DNA from: Ophiocordyceps camponoti-saundersi (nom. inval.)
Lineage: Eukaryota; Ascomycota; Sordariomycetes; Hypocreales; Ophiocordycipitaceae
Reading direction: 5' to 3'
DNA length: 64,000 nucleotides
NCBI GenBank assembly: GCA_003339415.1
Contig: PDHQ01000066.1
Span: forward strand, 62,001 to 126,000
In this document: in pieces, positions 32,651 through 45,048 of the stretch
How the letters are laid out: each line of letters starts with the position of its first letter
How positions within the stretch are numbered: the stretch's first letter is position 1
Notes under the pieces: model-generated
Seen by the model: the letters and a program-made list of their open reading frames with translations, nothing else
Databases searched by the model: none
Told to the model about the DNA's origin: nothing
Position numbers and translations under genes: made by a program

Positions 32651-35600
32651 GGTGATGCGCGGGACGCGTCGTCAAGCCGGATCAAGGCGGGCGACGAGGG
32701 AGGGTCGAAGGCGCAGAGGAGAAGAGTTGAGGCCAATGATGGGATCCGAATGAGGCTGCAGCAGCAGAGGAGCGAGGCGCAAACAACGGCTGCAAGGCCC
32801 ACACGACGATGCGAGAAGGCGGCGGCGGCGGCGGCTGCGGCGTCGGCGTCGTTCCGGGGAGGTGGATGAGGTAGCTCAAGGAAGGGCCCTCTTTGGAGGT
32901 GTGGTGTTTGGGAAATGGTTCCAGAGTGGAGACTCGGGTCTCGATCCTTTTTTATCTTTTTTTTCCCTTGCCCTTCAATGGAGTCGTTTCTTTTTTTTTT
33001 CTGGTCCTTTTCTCGCTTCCTCTCGCTCTTATTTTTTGACTGCTGGGTGAGGGGAGTAGAGAGATGGGGGGGGGGGGGGGGGGGGAAGGAGGGGACTGTC
33101 AGGTACAAGCGCGAGAAGGCAGAACCGAGGTGGAAAAGGTGGGGGGATATCGAGGTTTAAAAAAAAAGGTGGTGAAAGAGAGAGAGGAAAACAGAGAGAG
33201 AGGGAAAGGAAGAGCCTTCTGGCGATGGTGCAAAGTGGACACCAGGCAGTGTGAATGATGCCAGAGGTACGTGTGAGGGATGTATATGTATTCGTTATGA
33301 CTTGTGTGCGCGACAGAGGGTGCTTTGAAGTGTTGAGCGCAGCGGCAGAGGCGGGACCGTTTTTTTTTTTGCTGATGCCTGTTCGAATGGAAGTGGGCAA
33401 AGTGGAACCCCCTTGCCAGAAACCGCAAGCAGAACAAGGTGGTGGTGGTGGTGGTGGTGGTGGTGGTGGTGGTGGTAGCTGGTAGTGGTATGTACTGGAC
33501 TGGGGGGCTCCAGTAAAAAAAGACCGAAGCCGATTTTTTTCTTTCTTTGCTGCTTCTGTTTCCGTGCTTTGTTCGAAGATGGCGCGCGCATGCAGAAGCT
33601 GTCGATGGCTCCTTCAAGGAAGATAGTCAGGATTCGAAAAAAAAAAATCCAGAGATTCCTTCCCACCGACCGATGGCAGAAAGAACAGTTTCGTGCCGAC
33701 GAGTTTGAAAGAAGAGAGAAGAAAAAAAAGTGGAAGAGGGAGAGAAAGAGAGAGAGAGAGAGAGGGATTGCGAGGAGTGTGTGTGTGAGAGAGAGAGAGA
33801 GGTCGAGGGAATGAGGGCATGAAAGGGGGGGCGTGAGCCAAGCGTAACAGGTACCGGATGATAGGTGTGAATGCAGTAGCTCAGTACAGGGTACATGCTA
33901 GTTGGGACGACTTAGGCTGGGCAAGGGAGCGCGGTGCGCCGGCGAAAGTACTGGCAACCTTGAGTCTTTGAGCGTTTGCTGTACCCCGGTACCAGGAGGG
34001 AACCTGGACGGTCGGTACCCGGCTTCGTACCCCTCTCTCTCTCTTTCTCAGGGAAGGGGGATTAAGGGAAGCAGGAGAGAAAGCCAGAGTGAGAGAGAAA
34101 GAGATGCAAAGGGAAAGCGCTTCCGTCCGTCCTTCTGTCTGTTTGTTCCGTCTGTCTCTTTCGCCTCTTTCTTCTCTCTCTTCCACTCAATGTGTGCATG
34201 TACCAACATACAAAACTGTACGGATACATTGTATGAACTATCCCCCCCCTTATTCCTGTCTGTCCTTGAAAGCCGCCGGGTCTTTTTTTTTTTCTTTCCT
34301 TCTTGTTCTTTGTTTCTTTTTAGGCTTTGACTCTATCTTGATGTGCGAATTGAATGTACTAGTCTTACATTTCTATGCAGGTGTGCGTACGGATATGTGT
34401 GTCTGTATTTTACACATGCATCTGTACCCGGGAGATAGGTACACACAACTTCATCCAAGCCGTGCAAGTGACTACCACATCCATTGATTCATGCAAGAAG
34501 CAGTGTCAAGACCAAGCAACGTACAAATTAACATTAATAATAATAACATTAAAAAAAAAACTCATCCAGCCAAAGGAGAAAAAAAGCGCTGTTATCGGGC
34601 TGGTGCCAAAAAAAAAAATACGGAAAAGGGTTTTAGGTACGGATACTTGTCGCCGGCTGCAGTTCGCGCTACAGTCCCGGGTACCGAGTCGATCTGCTTG
34701 CTGTTGGCGACCGCGTCCTTTCCCTGCCCCCCTACTAAGGTACGCATCGGCATTGTGGTCTGGATCGAGCTTGTCGGTCGTGCATTGTTGAAAAGAAAAG
34801 GAGATCTGGCTGATTAGTCTTGAGGCGGCGCCGTCTCAGGCATCATCCCAGGTGTAAGAATATCATCATCATAATAATGTCAAGAGATAGAGAGAGAAAG
34901 AGAAGGAAAGAAGAAAAAAAAGCGCCTTTTATCTTGTATGTGTACCAGTACATAGGCCTGTAGATGGTTCTGTCGCGAGGTCTCGGGTACCTGCTCTCCA
35001 CCTGCCGCTTCCAGCCGCCAAGCGGCTGACGACGCCGTAGCTCAGTTGTAGGGAGTACTGACCGTCAAACTCAAAGCTCTCATTACTCGCGACTCGAGTC
35101 GCGCCAAAAAGCATGAATCGTCTCTTGAATTGATATTAATCTCTGTGTCTCGGTACATGCATTTGTACGGATACATGCGAGTAGATCCCTACGCGACTCG
35201 CGATACCTCCTCTTCCTCTTCCTCTCCTTTTTCTTCTCCTCCTCCTACTCCTTCTCATCCTTTCTCCTTGGCCGTGTTGCCCCCGAGGCCCGAGGCCAAA
35301 CCAACGAATTATCCGTCACATGAATCCAGAAAAGGGCATCATGCGCGCTATCTGTCAGTCACCTGTACATACATACAGCATCTACGTCCGTACCAGCTTA
35401 CCACACTTCCATGTAATATGTACATCTATGTACATCCCGTCCTGACATCAAACACAATACATCCCATGAACATGCAGCGCTGCCGTCGGCAGAGTTGCCG
35501 ATGCCCGGAGTAGACAGAGGAGCCGCCCCCCATCGCGGCATCAGAAATCTACAATCCATTTACGGAGACTGACCACTAGACTCTACATTTGAATGTATGT

Positions 35601-36554
35601 ATGTTGTACAATGTTGTATCCGCATCTCTCTACCTCTTTATTCCGTCTGTGTCTTTTGTCTCCTTCTCAAAGACACATACTCTTTCTCCCTCCCTCCCCA
35701 TCTCTCTCTCTTTAATTCTTCTCTTCTCTTCTTTTACTTACCTTGTCTTTTTCCTTTTTGCTTCTCATCCTCAGACCTTTTCACTCGTCTTCTTCCTCTC
35801 CTCTCTCACACATCCTCCCTCTAGTGCTCATATACATACATACATACATACAGGCACATGTCCGTACTTCCATTCATACATGCATGCGTTTCCGCACAAC
35901 GAGAGGCAAGGGGCTCCCTGGCGCACGTTAGTCGTGCCCACCCATGAAGACAAGTTGGCCAGTGTGCGAAATCGCCCTGGTCACACCGTACAACTCAGGG
36001 ATGAGTCCAGAGGGGAGGGAGAGGCGTCAATGCCAAGGACGGAGGTCTCCGAGCGCGCAAAGACCTTTTTTTTTCTTCCTCCTGGTGAGTCTGTAGTGAT
36101 ATTCATACTGCAACATCTGTATCTTAATGGTACATGTATCCGTACATTACAAGTATGCTCATATGTATGCGCATACATATGTACATGCCTACATACATAC
36201 GTGCATACAGACAGCATGGCTACATGCCTGCCTCTATCTCCCTACAGGCTTGCTTCCGCGGTAGGTAGACGGTGACGCCCTCCCCTCCCCCACCTCGCAA
36301 ACCCTCTTCTTCTCACGATGACGACAGCCACGACATACCTACCTATGTATGTAGGTATGTCCCTGTACATACAGTGCGTGCGTGTGTGTGGACGTGGGTA
36401 CGTATAGACTACTTCTCCTCATTATTTAAAGCCCTTGGTGAATTCCTGCAACGCATTGCTTCATCGAAGCAGATCTTGGCATAGCGATGCCCTCGCTGAT
36501 TGTACATAAATTGACGGCACCACGTAGTACGGATACATGGAAGGTAGCGCCTAT
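32651..36554. other. Gene-poor low-complexity interval upstream of the C2H2 gene
   Basis: The first kilobase is probably the C2H2 promoter and leader, with a 20-base G run (33066-33085) and a GGT repeat (33438-33477). The remainder carries GA, CT, TATG and CTTTT microsatellites. It also has six TACGGATA-family octamers (34219, 34388, 34638, 35166, 36137, 36528). Open frames such as 35589-36275 are built from repeats. I see no gene. Confidence 0.6.
33438..33477. repeat. (GGT)n microsatellite
   Basis: About thirteen uninterrupted GGT units lie upstream of the C2H2 gene. Confidence 0.92.
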
Positions 36555-36559
36555 AAAAG

Positions 36560-36724
36560 AGATGAATAGGATAGACGGCTGCATCGGCCAAAGAGAGTCA
36601 ATTTAGTAGGCCCCAAAAAAGGGGGAGTAAGAGATGATGTCCACGATAAGTCTGACCCTGCCGGTACGTGCCAATTTAAACCCCAATCAGGCTCCCCGGC
36701 GCCTGCCTCCACAGGCCGCCACCA
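36560..36724. repeat. 165-bp terminal direct repeat, copy 1
   Basis: By eye it is identical to 37198-37362. It starts AGATGAATAGG and ends CCGCCACCA. Confidence 0.95.
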
Positions 36725-37197
36725 AGTTTTTCACCCAATTTTCAGCAGCAGAAGAAGAAGAAGAAGAAGAGGCCGGCCCGTCTCGCGATCCTCGCAGAAG
36801 CAGAAAAAAATAGAAAACGCAGGGGCACGACGGCCCAAACACACACGGCAACGACGGCCGGAAACAAGGCACACAGGCCAGACAAAGCAGAAGACAAGGG
36901 CACTCCGGCCCGGGCACGACGACCCAAAGAAACAGAAAAAAACAGAGGTATCGGCGGCGGCGAGGGCGATATTCTTTTCTCTCAAAGGCAGTAATAGCAG
37001 CGCCGGCAGCGGCGGCGGCAGAAGGTGATCATCGTCGGCAGTAGTAGTAGTAGCAGCAGCGCCAGCGGCGGCAGAAGGTATCGTCATCGCCTTCGTCAAT
37101 AGCGGCGGCAGCAGCGGCGGCAGATATCGTGAAAAATAGACATTATCGAGGGAGACGGTCGGCACCACGGGGCTATAGCCCCCCTATCTCGGTCACC

Positions 37198-37362
37198 AGA
37201 TGAATAGGATAGACGGCTGCATCGGCCAAAGAGAGTCAATTTAGTAGGCCCCAAAAAAGGGGGAGTAAGAGATGATGTCCACGATAAGTCTGACCCTGCC
37301 GGTACGTGCCAATTTAAACCCCAATCAGGCTCCCCGGCGCCTGCCTCCACAGGCCGCCACCA
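37198..37362. repeat. 165-bp terminal direct repeat, copy 2
   Basis: It is identical to 36560-36724 at an offset of 638 bp. No mismatch was seen, which implies either a recent event or gene conversion. Confidence 0.95.
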
Positions 37363-39890
37363 AAAAGGAAGGCACTGTGCTTATGTACATTGTCCTCGTA
37401 CACACTAACAAAATTCAATCATCATGCATCAGCATTGCTGGACTGACGTCTTCACCCAGCTTGTTCCTAGATCCTGTCCGCCGTCGCACACGCCCCCCCT
37501 CCCCTCTCTCCCTCTTCCCTGTCATGGTACCGATGGTACCGAAAAGGGCCAAGAAGTCTTCGTACAGACCTCAGCAAGGGAGGTGTACATATAGAAGTAC
37601 ATACTCCTTCACGCACAAGAGGTAGAGCGCGGCTCAAGGTACAATAAAGAAGAGCACTTCAACGGACCGCGCCATTAAGGTTTTCGTTGCACGACCATGG
37701 CCTCTCCTGTGTTGGCAAAAGCTGAGATGATGGTACTGAGCGGTATTTGCTGTGGTTGGGTAGGATCGCGCTTAACCTTGTGCCTTGAGCATGGAGATGG
37801 TCTTTGCGCTTATCAGCTGATGCTTGGTAATTCGTCACACTTCTTTTGTTGTTGTTCTTGTTCTTTGAGATCCCATCTTGTTTCTCCTTGACCGCCAACC
37901 AACCGAAGGAAATTGGCGCTTGAAGTCGCCCGAATGTATGTATGTGCATACATAGTGCACATAATGCAGGTGACATTTGCAACATGTACCATTCATCCGG
38001 CCTACAGCTGCAATGCCTCTCTCTCTCTCTCTCTCTGTGTCCTTGATGGCTCCAAAGATAAGATGAGATGTTATGCTTGCAGCCAGACAGGGGTTCTTCT
38101 CGACGCATTGATGATGAAGCCGTCCATCATTCCAAAGAATGTCGAGGGTAATGCATGACCGGACTGTATCTCATGCACGGTGGTGATAGTAATTCGAGCA
38201 AGCAGGGAGGGAGAGGGAAGGAAAGAATGTTATTACGCCCATGCTATTATTGGTACTCGCTCATCGAGGCTGTAATCGCGAGTCAAGCAAAGCGTAACAA
38301 AGAAAGAGTCACAAGAACAACCCCCCCCCCCGGCGAAGAGCAATGTGTGCCAAGCCTCTGGTCGGTCCTTTTACTTTATTTAGGGGTTTATTATTATCCT
38401 GCTGTTCGCCGCTAATGGGAAGGGGGTAGGATAGGTAGGTAGATAACGTAGCAAGAGTGACTGCAAGAAAGTGCTGGACCAACACATGAAGTTGGTTGTC
38501 GGAGCAGGGTATAAGAGCAAGTCGGTATGCGCGATACGAAATACCTGCCTACACGCACACACACGCACACACACACATGTATGGCATGGAAGCTATAGCA
38601 TTAGCAGCCAATGGGAGGTCCGTTTTCCGGACTGACACGTTTGCAAGGCCGGACCAACGACGGCTACGACAAAGACAAAAAAAAAGGCTCTTCCAGAGTA
38701 AATCCGTAGATGTAAATACGTACGTACATGCAGACATAACCACACAAACGCACACACACTCAAGCAAAGAGATGAAGAGAGAATAGAAGTCAACGACGGG
38801 ACAAAGTCCACAGGGCAGATCTGTGGACTGTGGGACCCGCCAACCCGTCTCCCCGAGGAACCGGCCAGGCCCATCAGGACCCCTCTAAATAAACCAGCTG
38901 TTCCAGCCGGCAGATGGAGACGCCAAAAGCTTCGACAGCTAATCCAGAAGCTTTTTTGCGGTCCCTTCCCTTCCCTTCCCTCCCCCCCCCCCCCCCCGCG
39001 TAACGAACAACGGTTGTGGGGCGGTTCTCAAAAAAGATACAACACATGTACGGATAGAAGCGGGCCTTTTTTTTTCCTTCTTCAACATGCTCTTTCTTTG
39101 TCTTCCCCCGGTCGCTTTCCACACTCACACTCACAAGCAAGCAAGCAAGGAAAGGTGGCTTGAGAAAATTTTTCCGCAGTCGCAAACGCGGATTGCTCCT
39201 CCCGGATATCGGTAGACAAGGGAGAGGAGAAAGAACCGCGTGCTCTTCTCTGCACGCAAGGCAGGGAAGAAAAGAAGAGGGAGGGGGGTGTGAGAAGAGA
39301 GTCGAGAAAAAAAAGGAGGGGGAAGGGGGGGGGGGCGTGTGCGTGTCAACGGAGACGGCGACCCGATTTAAAAAAGGGAAAGAAGCAAAGAAAAAAAAAT
39401 GCATTGATGAGGATGCCGTACCGGTACCCGAGCTCGGCGCCCGGGCCGGCTGCGCAGAATTTCTCAGGGCCCTCCCACCCCCTCCTTGATGACCCCCCTC
39501 GCCTTGGGGTTTGATGCGAATACGAGCCATGTCCGATGGCGCTCCGAAGAAAAGAAAAGAACAAGATGAATGATTTGTTGGGTCTCGATGATGGTGGTTT
39601 TTTTTTTTTGCCTCTATTTCGGATGCCAGCTTGCGGTACGTGCTGGCTCATCCTTTCTTTTATAAAGAGTAGTAGTACGGATACGGATAGGATGGAGTAT
39701 TCGGATACATTGGAAGAAAGAAAAGAAAGGAAGAAAGGAGGGAAGAAGGAAAAAAGGACGATATAGCCATCAATAATCGGCACGTGCGAGCAACCTCACA
39801 CAACACACCACCCACCACCACCTCCTACGGACTACCTACCAGGCATGCACACACAATTCGCCGGCACACCCACACCCACGCGCGCACACG

Positions 39891-39892
<2 letters not shown>

Positions 39893-39928
<36 letters not shown>
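39893..39928. repeat. (CA)n microsatellite
   Basis: About 18 CA units are followed directly by TACGGATACA. Confidence 0.9.
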
Positions 39929-39930
<2 letters not shown>

Positions 39931-41420
39931 TACGGATACACACACACCATCTCAGCATGCGCCACGACCAAATCGGGAATTCATGTCCGTTTGCGACATC
40001 TCGCATCGTTCGGCTGCCGCGTTCCGAGCAAGTAGGCAGGTACTCCCAGACAAAGTAGTGCATAGGTAGGTACGCCATAGTCGTGTACAACATGCTATGC
40101 ACGCGCATGGCATTGTGCATTATACATATGTACATGCTGCTTGCAACGGAATCCCGCAGCCCTCACGACATGTGTCAGTCGGTCCCCTTACCTCTGCGTA
40201 TGTATCCGTAGGTCTTCCACAACTCGGCTTGATGCTGCCTTGCGTTACCACCCCTTTTTTTTTTCTTTTATTTTTCCCTTACAAGGGTATCAGAGATGGA
40301 GGCTCCGCCCGTGTGCATAATCGGAAGGGTTGGGGTTCGGTGTGACGACGGGGGGGGGGGGGGGCTTTGCACGAGCTATTTTGGCGGCACCAGTTTGCAG
40401 CCACGTTGGAGGAGAACCACATTTTTCTTATTCACCTACCCATCTTTAACAGACAATTTACCTATCTAGCGAGTATCCGTAGAGGAAGAAAAAAAAATGG
40501 ATGAGCCTCATGTGGAGAGAGCGGCCCAGTACCCGCGAGACCCATCCGTTCCTCATCTTCTGCCCCCACCGATCCGTCGTCGAAGAGCCTTTTTGCCCCC
40601 CCCCCCCTCCTTCGCTCACTCACTAATACACTGCCTCCTGCCTACTAGGTGCTACCTAACCCATTGTGCACACAAGTTAAGGAACAAGTGCAACGGCAAG
40701 ACGGGACGTGGTGGGGAGATGAGGGGCCGTTGTTGGTGATGTGTGGGTGGAGGGGAGGCGCGTGGGGGAGGGGAACCGTCGATGATAGATGTATGTTGTA
40801 TGTATAAATGCACTCGCCTGCCTACCTACCTACATATAGCGTTGACCACGTTCTAGATGCATCTCTCTCTACCTATATATATATATAGCTATTAAGCTGA
40901 AGTGAACGACTTCGGAAGATGACCGACTCTGTACATACATACATATATAGATATGTATATGAGTCTCGAGTCCATTCGGCATCTCCGGACTCTTGAAGCG
41001 TTTGCTTGCTCGCCGAATCAACTGCACCATCTCCCTAGGGTAGGTTAGTAAATCTGTCGCTCAAGGAACACTACTAGTATCCTTATAAAATAAGGCACAT
41101 TTTTCTAGTATATGTACTAAGCTGATTGAGATTTATCCGCTGTTTGCCGGGAGCCAATCCAGTCTCTAACGGGTTTATCGTATGAAAGTATCCGTAGTAA
41201 CAGCAGCAGCAGCAGCATCAAGCTTAAGAGAAAGCACATGGTATATATGTATAAATTGGAAAACCCCGGCATCGCCGCATATCTACATACATACATATGT
41301 ATGTAGGTAGTTAGCAAGCACCTACTTAGGGTAGGCGGGCAGTTAGGAAACCAGACCGGCATGCTCGTTCTACGGAGAGTGAGTTCCGACTTAGACGTAC
41401 CTCTTCACTGCCCGTCTCTC

Positions 41421-41446
41421 TACCTACCTACATACATAGGTAGGTA
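41421..41446. repeat. Short inverted repeat (hairpin)
   Basis: TACCTACCTA and its reverse complement TAGGTAGGTA are separated by a six-base loop. It lies within TACC-type repeat DNA. Confidence 0.6.
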
Positions 41447-44133
41447 GGTACGGGTAGTTTGAGATTAGTCCTCGTTCGACCCTCTCACGACTCAGACTTT
41501 CGGCAAACATAATGAATCCCTTCTGGCTCCCCGGAGCTCGTAGCGCTAGTTGCCCCTTTTGCCGCGCCGGCGGACTTGCACTCACATATGTAGGTAGGCA
41601 CGCACACAAATTGCATTCATACAAACATCAATCTCACGCCGGGGACTCGGAACAGCCAGGGCCACAGTTAGATAACTAATAACTCCGTCGGCAATTTTAA
41701 CATAGACGGCAACAGCAATAAGAACAAGTTTCCCCAGCCACGTCACCGCCGGGAACCACTTCTTACCGGTAGTATCTCCCCGCGTGCCATGCCCCCAAAA
41801 GACCGCCCCGAAAGAGGAGAGGGGGGGGGGGGGGCGGGTGTGAGGCAACGCACGAGAAAACTTTGAATCATGGTCGCCACGAGGAGAGGGCTTTTCGGCT
41901 ACAGAACCCCGAGAGGGCTCATCTCGGGTACGACATCCCGGCAGGCGTCCATTTGCCGGTTGACAATGACGCCCCCTCCCCCTTTCACATCTCTCTCCTC
42001 TTCTCCAACTCCCCGGCTCTCGGGTTCCGCATCTGTGTTGACCTTGTCTCCACGCGATTCACACAGTGAAGCAGGGTTGGATGGGTGGTATGAAACGAAT
42101 GAATGACGATAGGTACTGAGAGAAAACGCGTCCTGCGTGATATCTCTTCATTTCCTGCTACTTGCATGCATCATACTTCTCATATTCCCTCACTCACTCA
42201 CTACTCGTGTTCAAAACACACAGCATACGGATACAACAAACATAGCCACTATTATTTCACTAATATTCGCAAGAGAGGAGGGGCATAAGGGGTGTGGGAA
42301 TCATGACTCGAGCAGAGAATGGGCCCATGATCGTACTGTAGGCAAGGATTATTGGAGGGGTCCCCCCCCCCAGTCCCACACGGCCTCGGATGTCGGATCA
42401 ATGAAGCTACGGCAGATGAGGAGCTAGGATAGGCCTTGAAGAGCAAAGTGCCGGGGGGGGGGAAGCCTAGGCCAGACCAGTTATTGTGCAACTTGCAACT
42501 ACATGTGCTGTACAGACGGATATCCGTACATATGTACACTTGAACACGTTGACACGCCTGTGCCCTGTGTGCGTCGGTATATAGATACATTCGGGACACA
42601 GTGTGCCTCGAGGACTCGGCGATGCCGTCGTCAACTCTCTACATCCATTTATCTGTTTGTGCCGTTCAATTATATTACATATCTTCATGTCTAAAAATGC
42701 ATTCCGGTCCAGGCACAGCAAAGAAATAGCTGGTTTCTCGGCTTTGCGTCTTCACTCACTGCCTGCTCCAAGCACTCTACGGATTACATATAGCTGTTAT
42801 TTTAACATGGATATGTGCACCTATATGATATACATATGTACGTATGTACGGATATAGTTTACGAGCAACGGACATCTCTGCATAAACAACACACGCCTAA
42901 TGTTGCATTCGCGTGTCTGCGGCCCGTCTAAGTCGAGCATAGACACATATGTATATACGGATATATACATACATATTTACATACTACATATCCGACTACT
43001 AATGTGTATGTACGACTAGGTAGTTAATACAATCTGCACATATATACATATAGTCCGTAGTACGATAACGATGCTGCACTCTTCTTGTCAGGAATGCGAG
43101 ATGTTGCCGGCCGTGTCAGACCAGGATGAATAGGGGTAACCACACGGAGTAGCAACTCTCTGTCGCTGTCTCTCTCTCTCTCTCCTTTGTGTGTGTGTGT
43201 GTGTGAGAGAGCGCGCGGGTAAAAATAGAGTTGTTGCAGGCTGTTGTGCGACGCACCTCTTTCAACGCCTCAACTGCAACGAGTATCAGCCATTGTGGAT
43301 CGACACTGGATAGGGCTCGTTATACTTGAACATGCTGTCATACTGTCATACATATATACATACATACATACATCACCACACACACGCATATGCACATATA
43401 TACATACATACTATATATGCATACATATGTATGTAGTATACGGAGTAAAAGGATATATATTCCGTATATATGAATGTATGTATATTGCTTATATGTACAT
43501 ATGTATGTATGTATCATGTCTGGCTGCCTTTGCAGACTGCAGACTCAGAGGCAGGCTATTGCATACATACAATCTCGCATGTGCCATTTCCAATCATGTT
43601 GTTCACGATGAATGCTTACTATATGCTTACAACCGATCTAGAGAACGGCATGGCTCAGCTTTAGCTTCCATCTGCTTGCACGGCCAAGCCAGGACACGTA
43701 TAAGGACTTGAGATAGAAACTCACATAGCAGGCCAAGTGGCTAGTTTCATCAAGGCATCACTCTTCTAATCCCTCATGCTTTCCAGCTGCCACGTGCCCG
43801 GCAAAGGATCTCCTGTTAAGAGTGGTGTCTAGGCTGAAAGGCCTCGGCTTGCATGTTATCGTCATATCTGCCGTCAACCAGTTGCAGGGTGAGAGATTTT
43901 GGCTTCGCGATGATACTCTTCGGTAGCGATGAATCCAGCCTCCACGCCATCACAAGACTGAAAATTGCAGATCATCATATCTCGACTTATGTACGTATTT
44001 CCACATGATAGATATGGGACAAGTCTCTTCGACAACGAAACTCGTCGACTAAGACGTTGAGACAGTTACTGCAGGGTAGGTAAGGAAATATCTCTACCAC
44101 GGGTGGATTAGTAATGGAGCTCACCGGGCTAGT

Positions 44134-44145
44134 AGTCACGTGACT
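44134..44145. promoter_or_regulatory. AGTCACGTGACT palindrome upstream of MRPL4 (bHLH/Cbf1-type site)
   Basis: The 12-mer is the same as the one upstream of ARP9, and here lies 107 bp before the MRPL4 start codon. The position is typical of a core-promoter activator site. Cbf1-like factors are known to act on respiratory and mitochondrial-ribosomal genes in some yeasts; its role here is inferred. Confidence 0.5.
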
Positions 44146-44251
44146 CCTATAGTGCGTTAAATCTAGTTGCACGTCGAAGAGCAGAAAGCGATAGAGAAGA
44201 AGAGAAAAGAGAAAGACAAGAGTCTCCTCTTGCGCTGCCTCCGCCAGGTCA

Positions 44252-45048
44252 ATGGCGGCCCGAACCGTGCTGAGGCTCCCTGTGGGCTGCTTATCACGGT
44301 CGACGGCTCATACTCAGCCATTTCTATTGGACCTGTCGGCAGCATTCTCTACCACGGCCCGGCGATGCAAACGCAAAACCAAGGACGGCAACAAGAAGCG
44401 CGGCGTGAGCGCTCTCTACAGGTCCGGGCCCAAGGAACCCCTCGCCGCGTCGCATACGGAGCTGCCGAAGCCCCGGGAGGTCGACCGTAGCGTGGAGATG
44501 GACAAGACTCACGGCCTTTGGGGGTTCTTCCCCGCGCCGGGAAAGATGCTCTTGACGCCCGCGGAGACGGATCAACACGGGAGGCAGTGGACGGTGGAGG
44601 AGCTTCGAAAGAAGTCTTGGGAAGACTTGCACTCGCTGTGGTGGGTATGCTGCAAGGAGCGCAACATGCTGTCGACGACCAGGGCCGAGCTGGATAGAGG
44701 GCAATACGGCTTTGGCGAGCTTGAAATCGATGAAAGGGATCGTGTGGTTGGTTTCCCGTGCCTCAGACTTCATTCATTTATTTTCTTAGAAACGGAACAG
44801 AAGAGACTGACAAGAAGACTGAACAGGTCGTCAAGACGATGCGTAATATTAAGCACGCGCTGACGGAACGATATTATACGTGGGAGGACGCCGTCGAGGC
44901 AGCCAAGAATGACCCAGAAATTGATCTCGCCGCCAAACCTGGCAGCATGTACAAGCCGACCGTGCCGAAGCAGTACGGCGAGAGGGACGATGGCTGGACG
45001 GCACTGGAGCCCGCGGAGAACGGAAAGCCTACGGAGGCGGTGCGGTGA
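44252..45048 (+). CDS. MRPL4: Mitochondrial large-subunit ribosomal protein uL29m (MRPL4/L47)
   Basis: Two exons encode about 245 residues. Exon 1 is 44252-44741 and exon 2 is 44801-45048, with a 59-nt intron; a donor at 44750 is also possible and adds three residues. The N-terminus is a typical mitochondrial presequence (Arg/Ser/Thr/Leu-rich, few acids). The family block is HGLWGFFPAPGKMLLTPAETDQHGRQWTVEELRKKSWEDLHSLWWVCCKERNMLSTTRAE, followed by KTMRNIKHALTERYYTWEDAVEAAKNDPEIDLA. It contains the MRP-L47 domain of uL29m, part of the mitoribosome near the exit tunnel. A CACGTG palindrome lies about 107 bp upstream. GDI1 follows in tandem after a poly-C tract. Confidence 0.9.

Larger units (their letters stand above)
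36560..37362 (-). mobile_element. Candidate non-autonomous LTR-type (TRIM-like) element
   Basis: Two identical direct repeats of 165 bp (36560-36724 and 37198-37362) flank 473 bp of different sequence. The whole unit sits between matching 5-bp flanks, AAAAG at 36555-36559 and 37363-37367, as expected for a target-site duplication. Read on the minus strand, each repeat starts TGGTGGCGG and ends ATTCATCT. The interior then starts GGTGACCGAG, a primer-binding-site-like string ending close to the TGG complement of tRNA CCA. A partly purine-rich GGGTGAAAAA stretch lies before the other repeat. The interior has GCC-type trinucleotide repeats and no reverse transcriptase or gag. A non-autonomous miniature LTR element fits. 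A segmental tandem duplication with an insert is the alternative. Confidence 0.5.
37368..44133. other. Gene-poor low-complexity interval (core of the desert)
   Basis: I see no convincing gene in about 6.8 kb. The sequence is TACA/TATG-, CA-, GA- and TACC-type simple repeats with poly-C or poly-G and poly-T runs. Eleven TACGGATA-family octamers (39049 to 42956) are scattered through it. A short inverted repeat at 41421-41446 could form a hairpin. Open frames, including 37659-38108, 38874-39530 and 43244-43711, are low complexity or lack any domain. A small ORF or an RNA gene could be missed here. Confidence 0.55.

Noticed and set aside
35031..35106. tRNA-like string (GTAGCTCAGTTG, then a GCGAC...GTCGC arm)
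   Set aside because: It has an A-box-like D-arm and a small T-arm-like stem, but the acceptor strands do not pair and the T-loop lacks the usual TTCRA. At best it is a degraded relic.
35589..36275. 228-residue plus-strand ORF in the gene desert
   Set aside because: It is made of CT, TACA and TATG repeats, giving Ser/Leu/His/Tyr low complexity.
38874..39530. 218-residue minus-strand ORF
   Set aside because: It runs through C, T and GA homopolymers (Pro, Phe, Gly and Lys runs) and has no domain.
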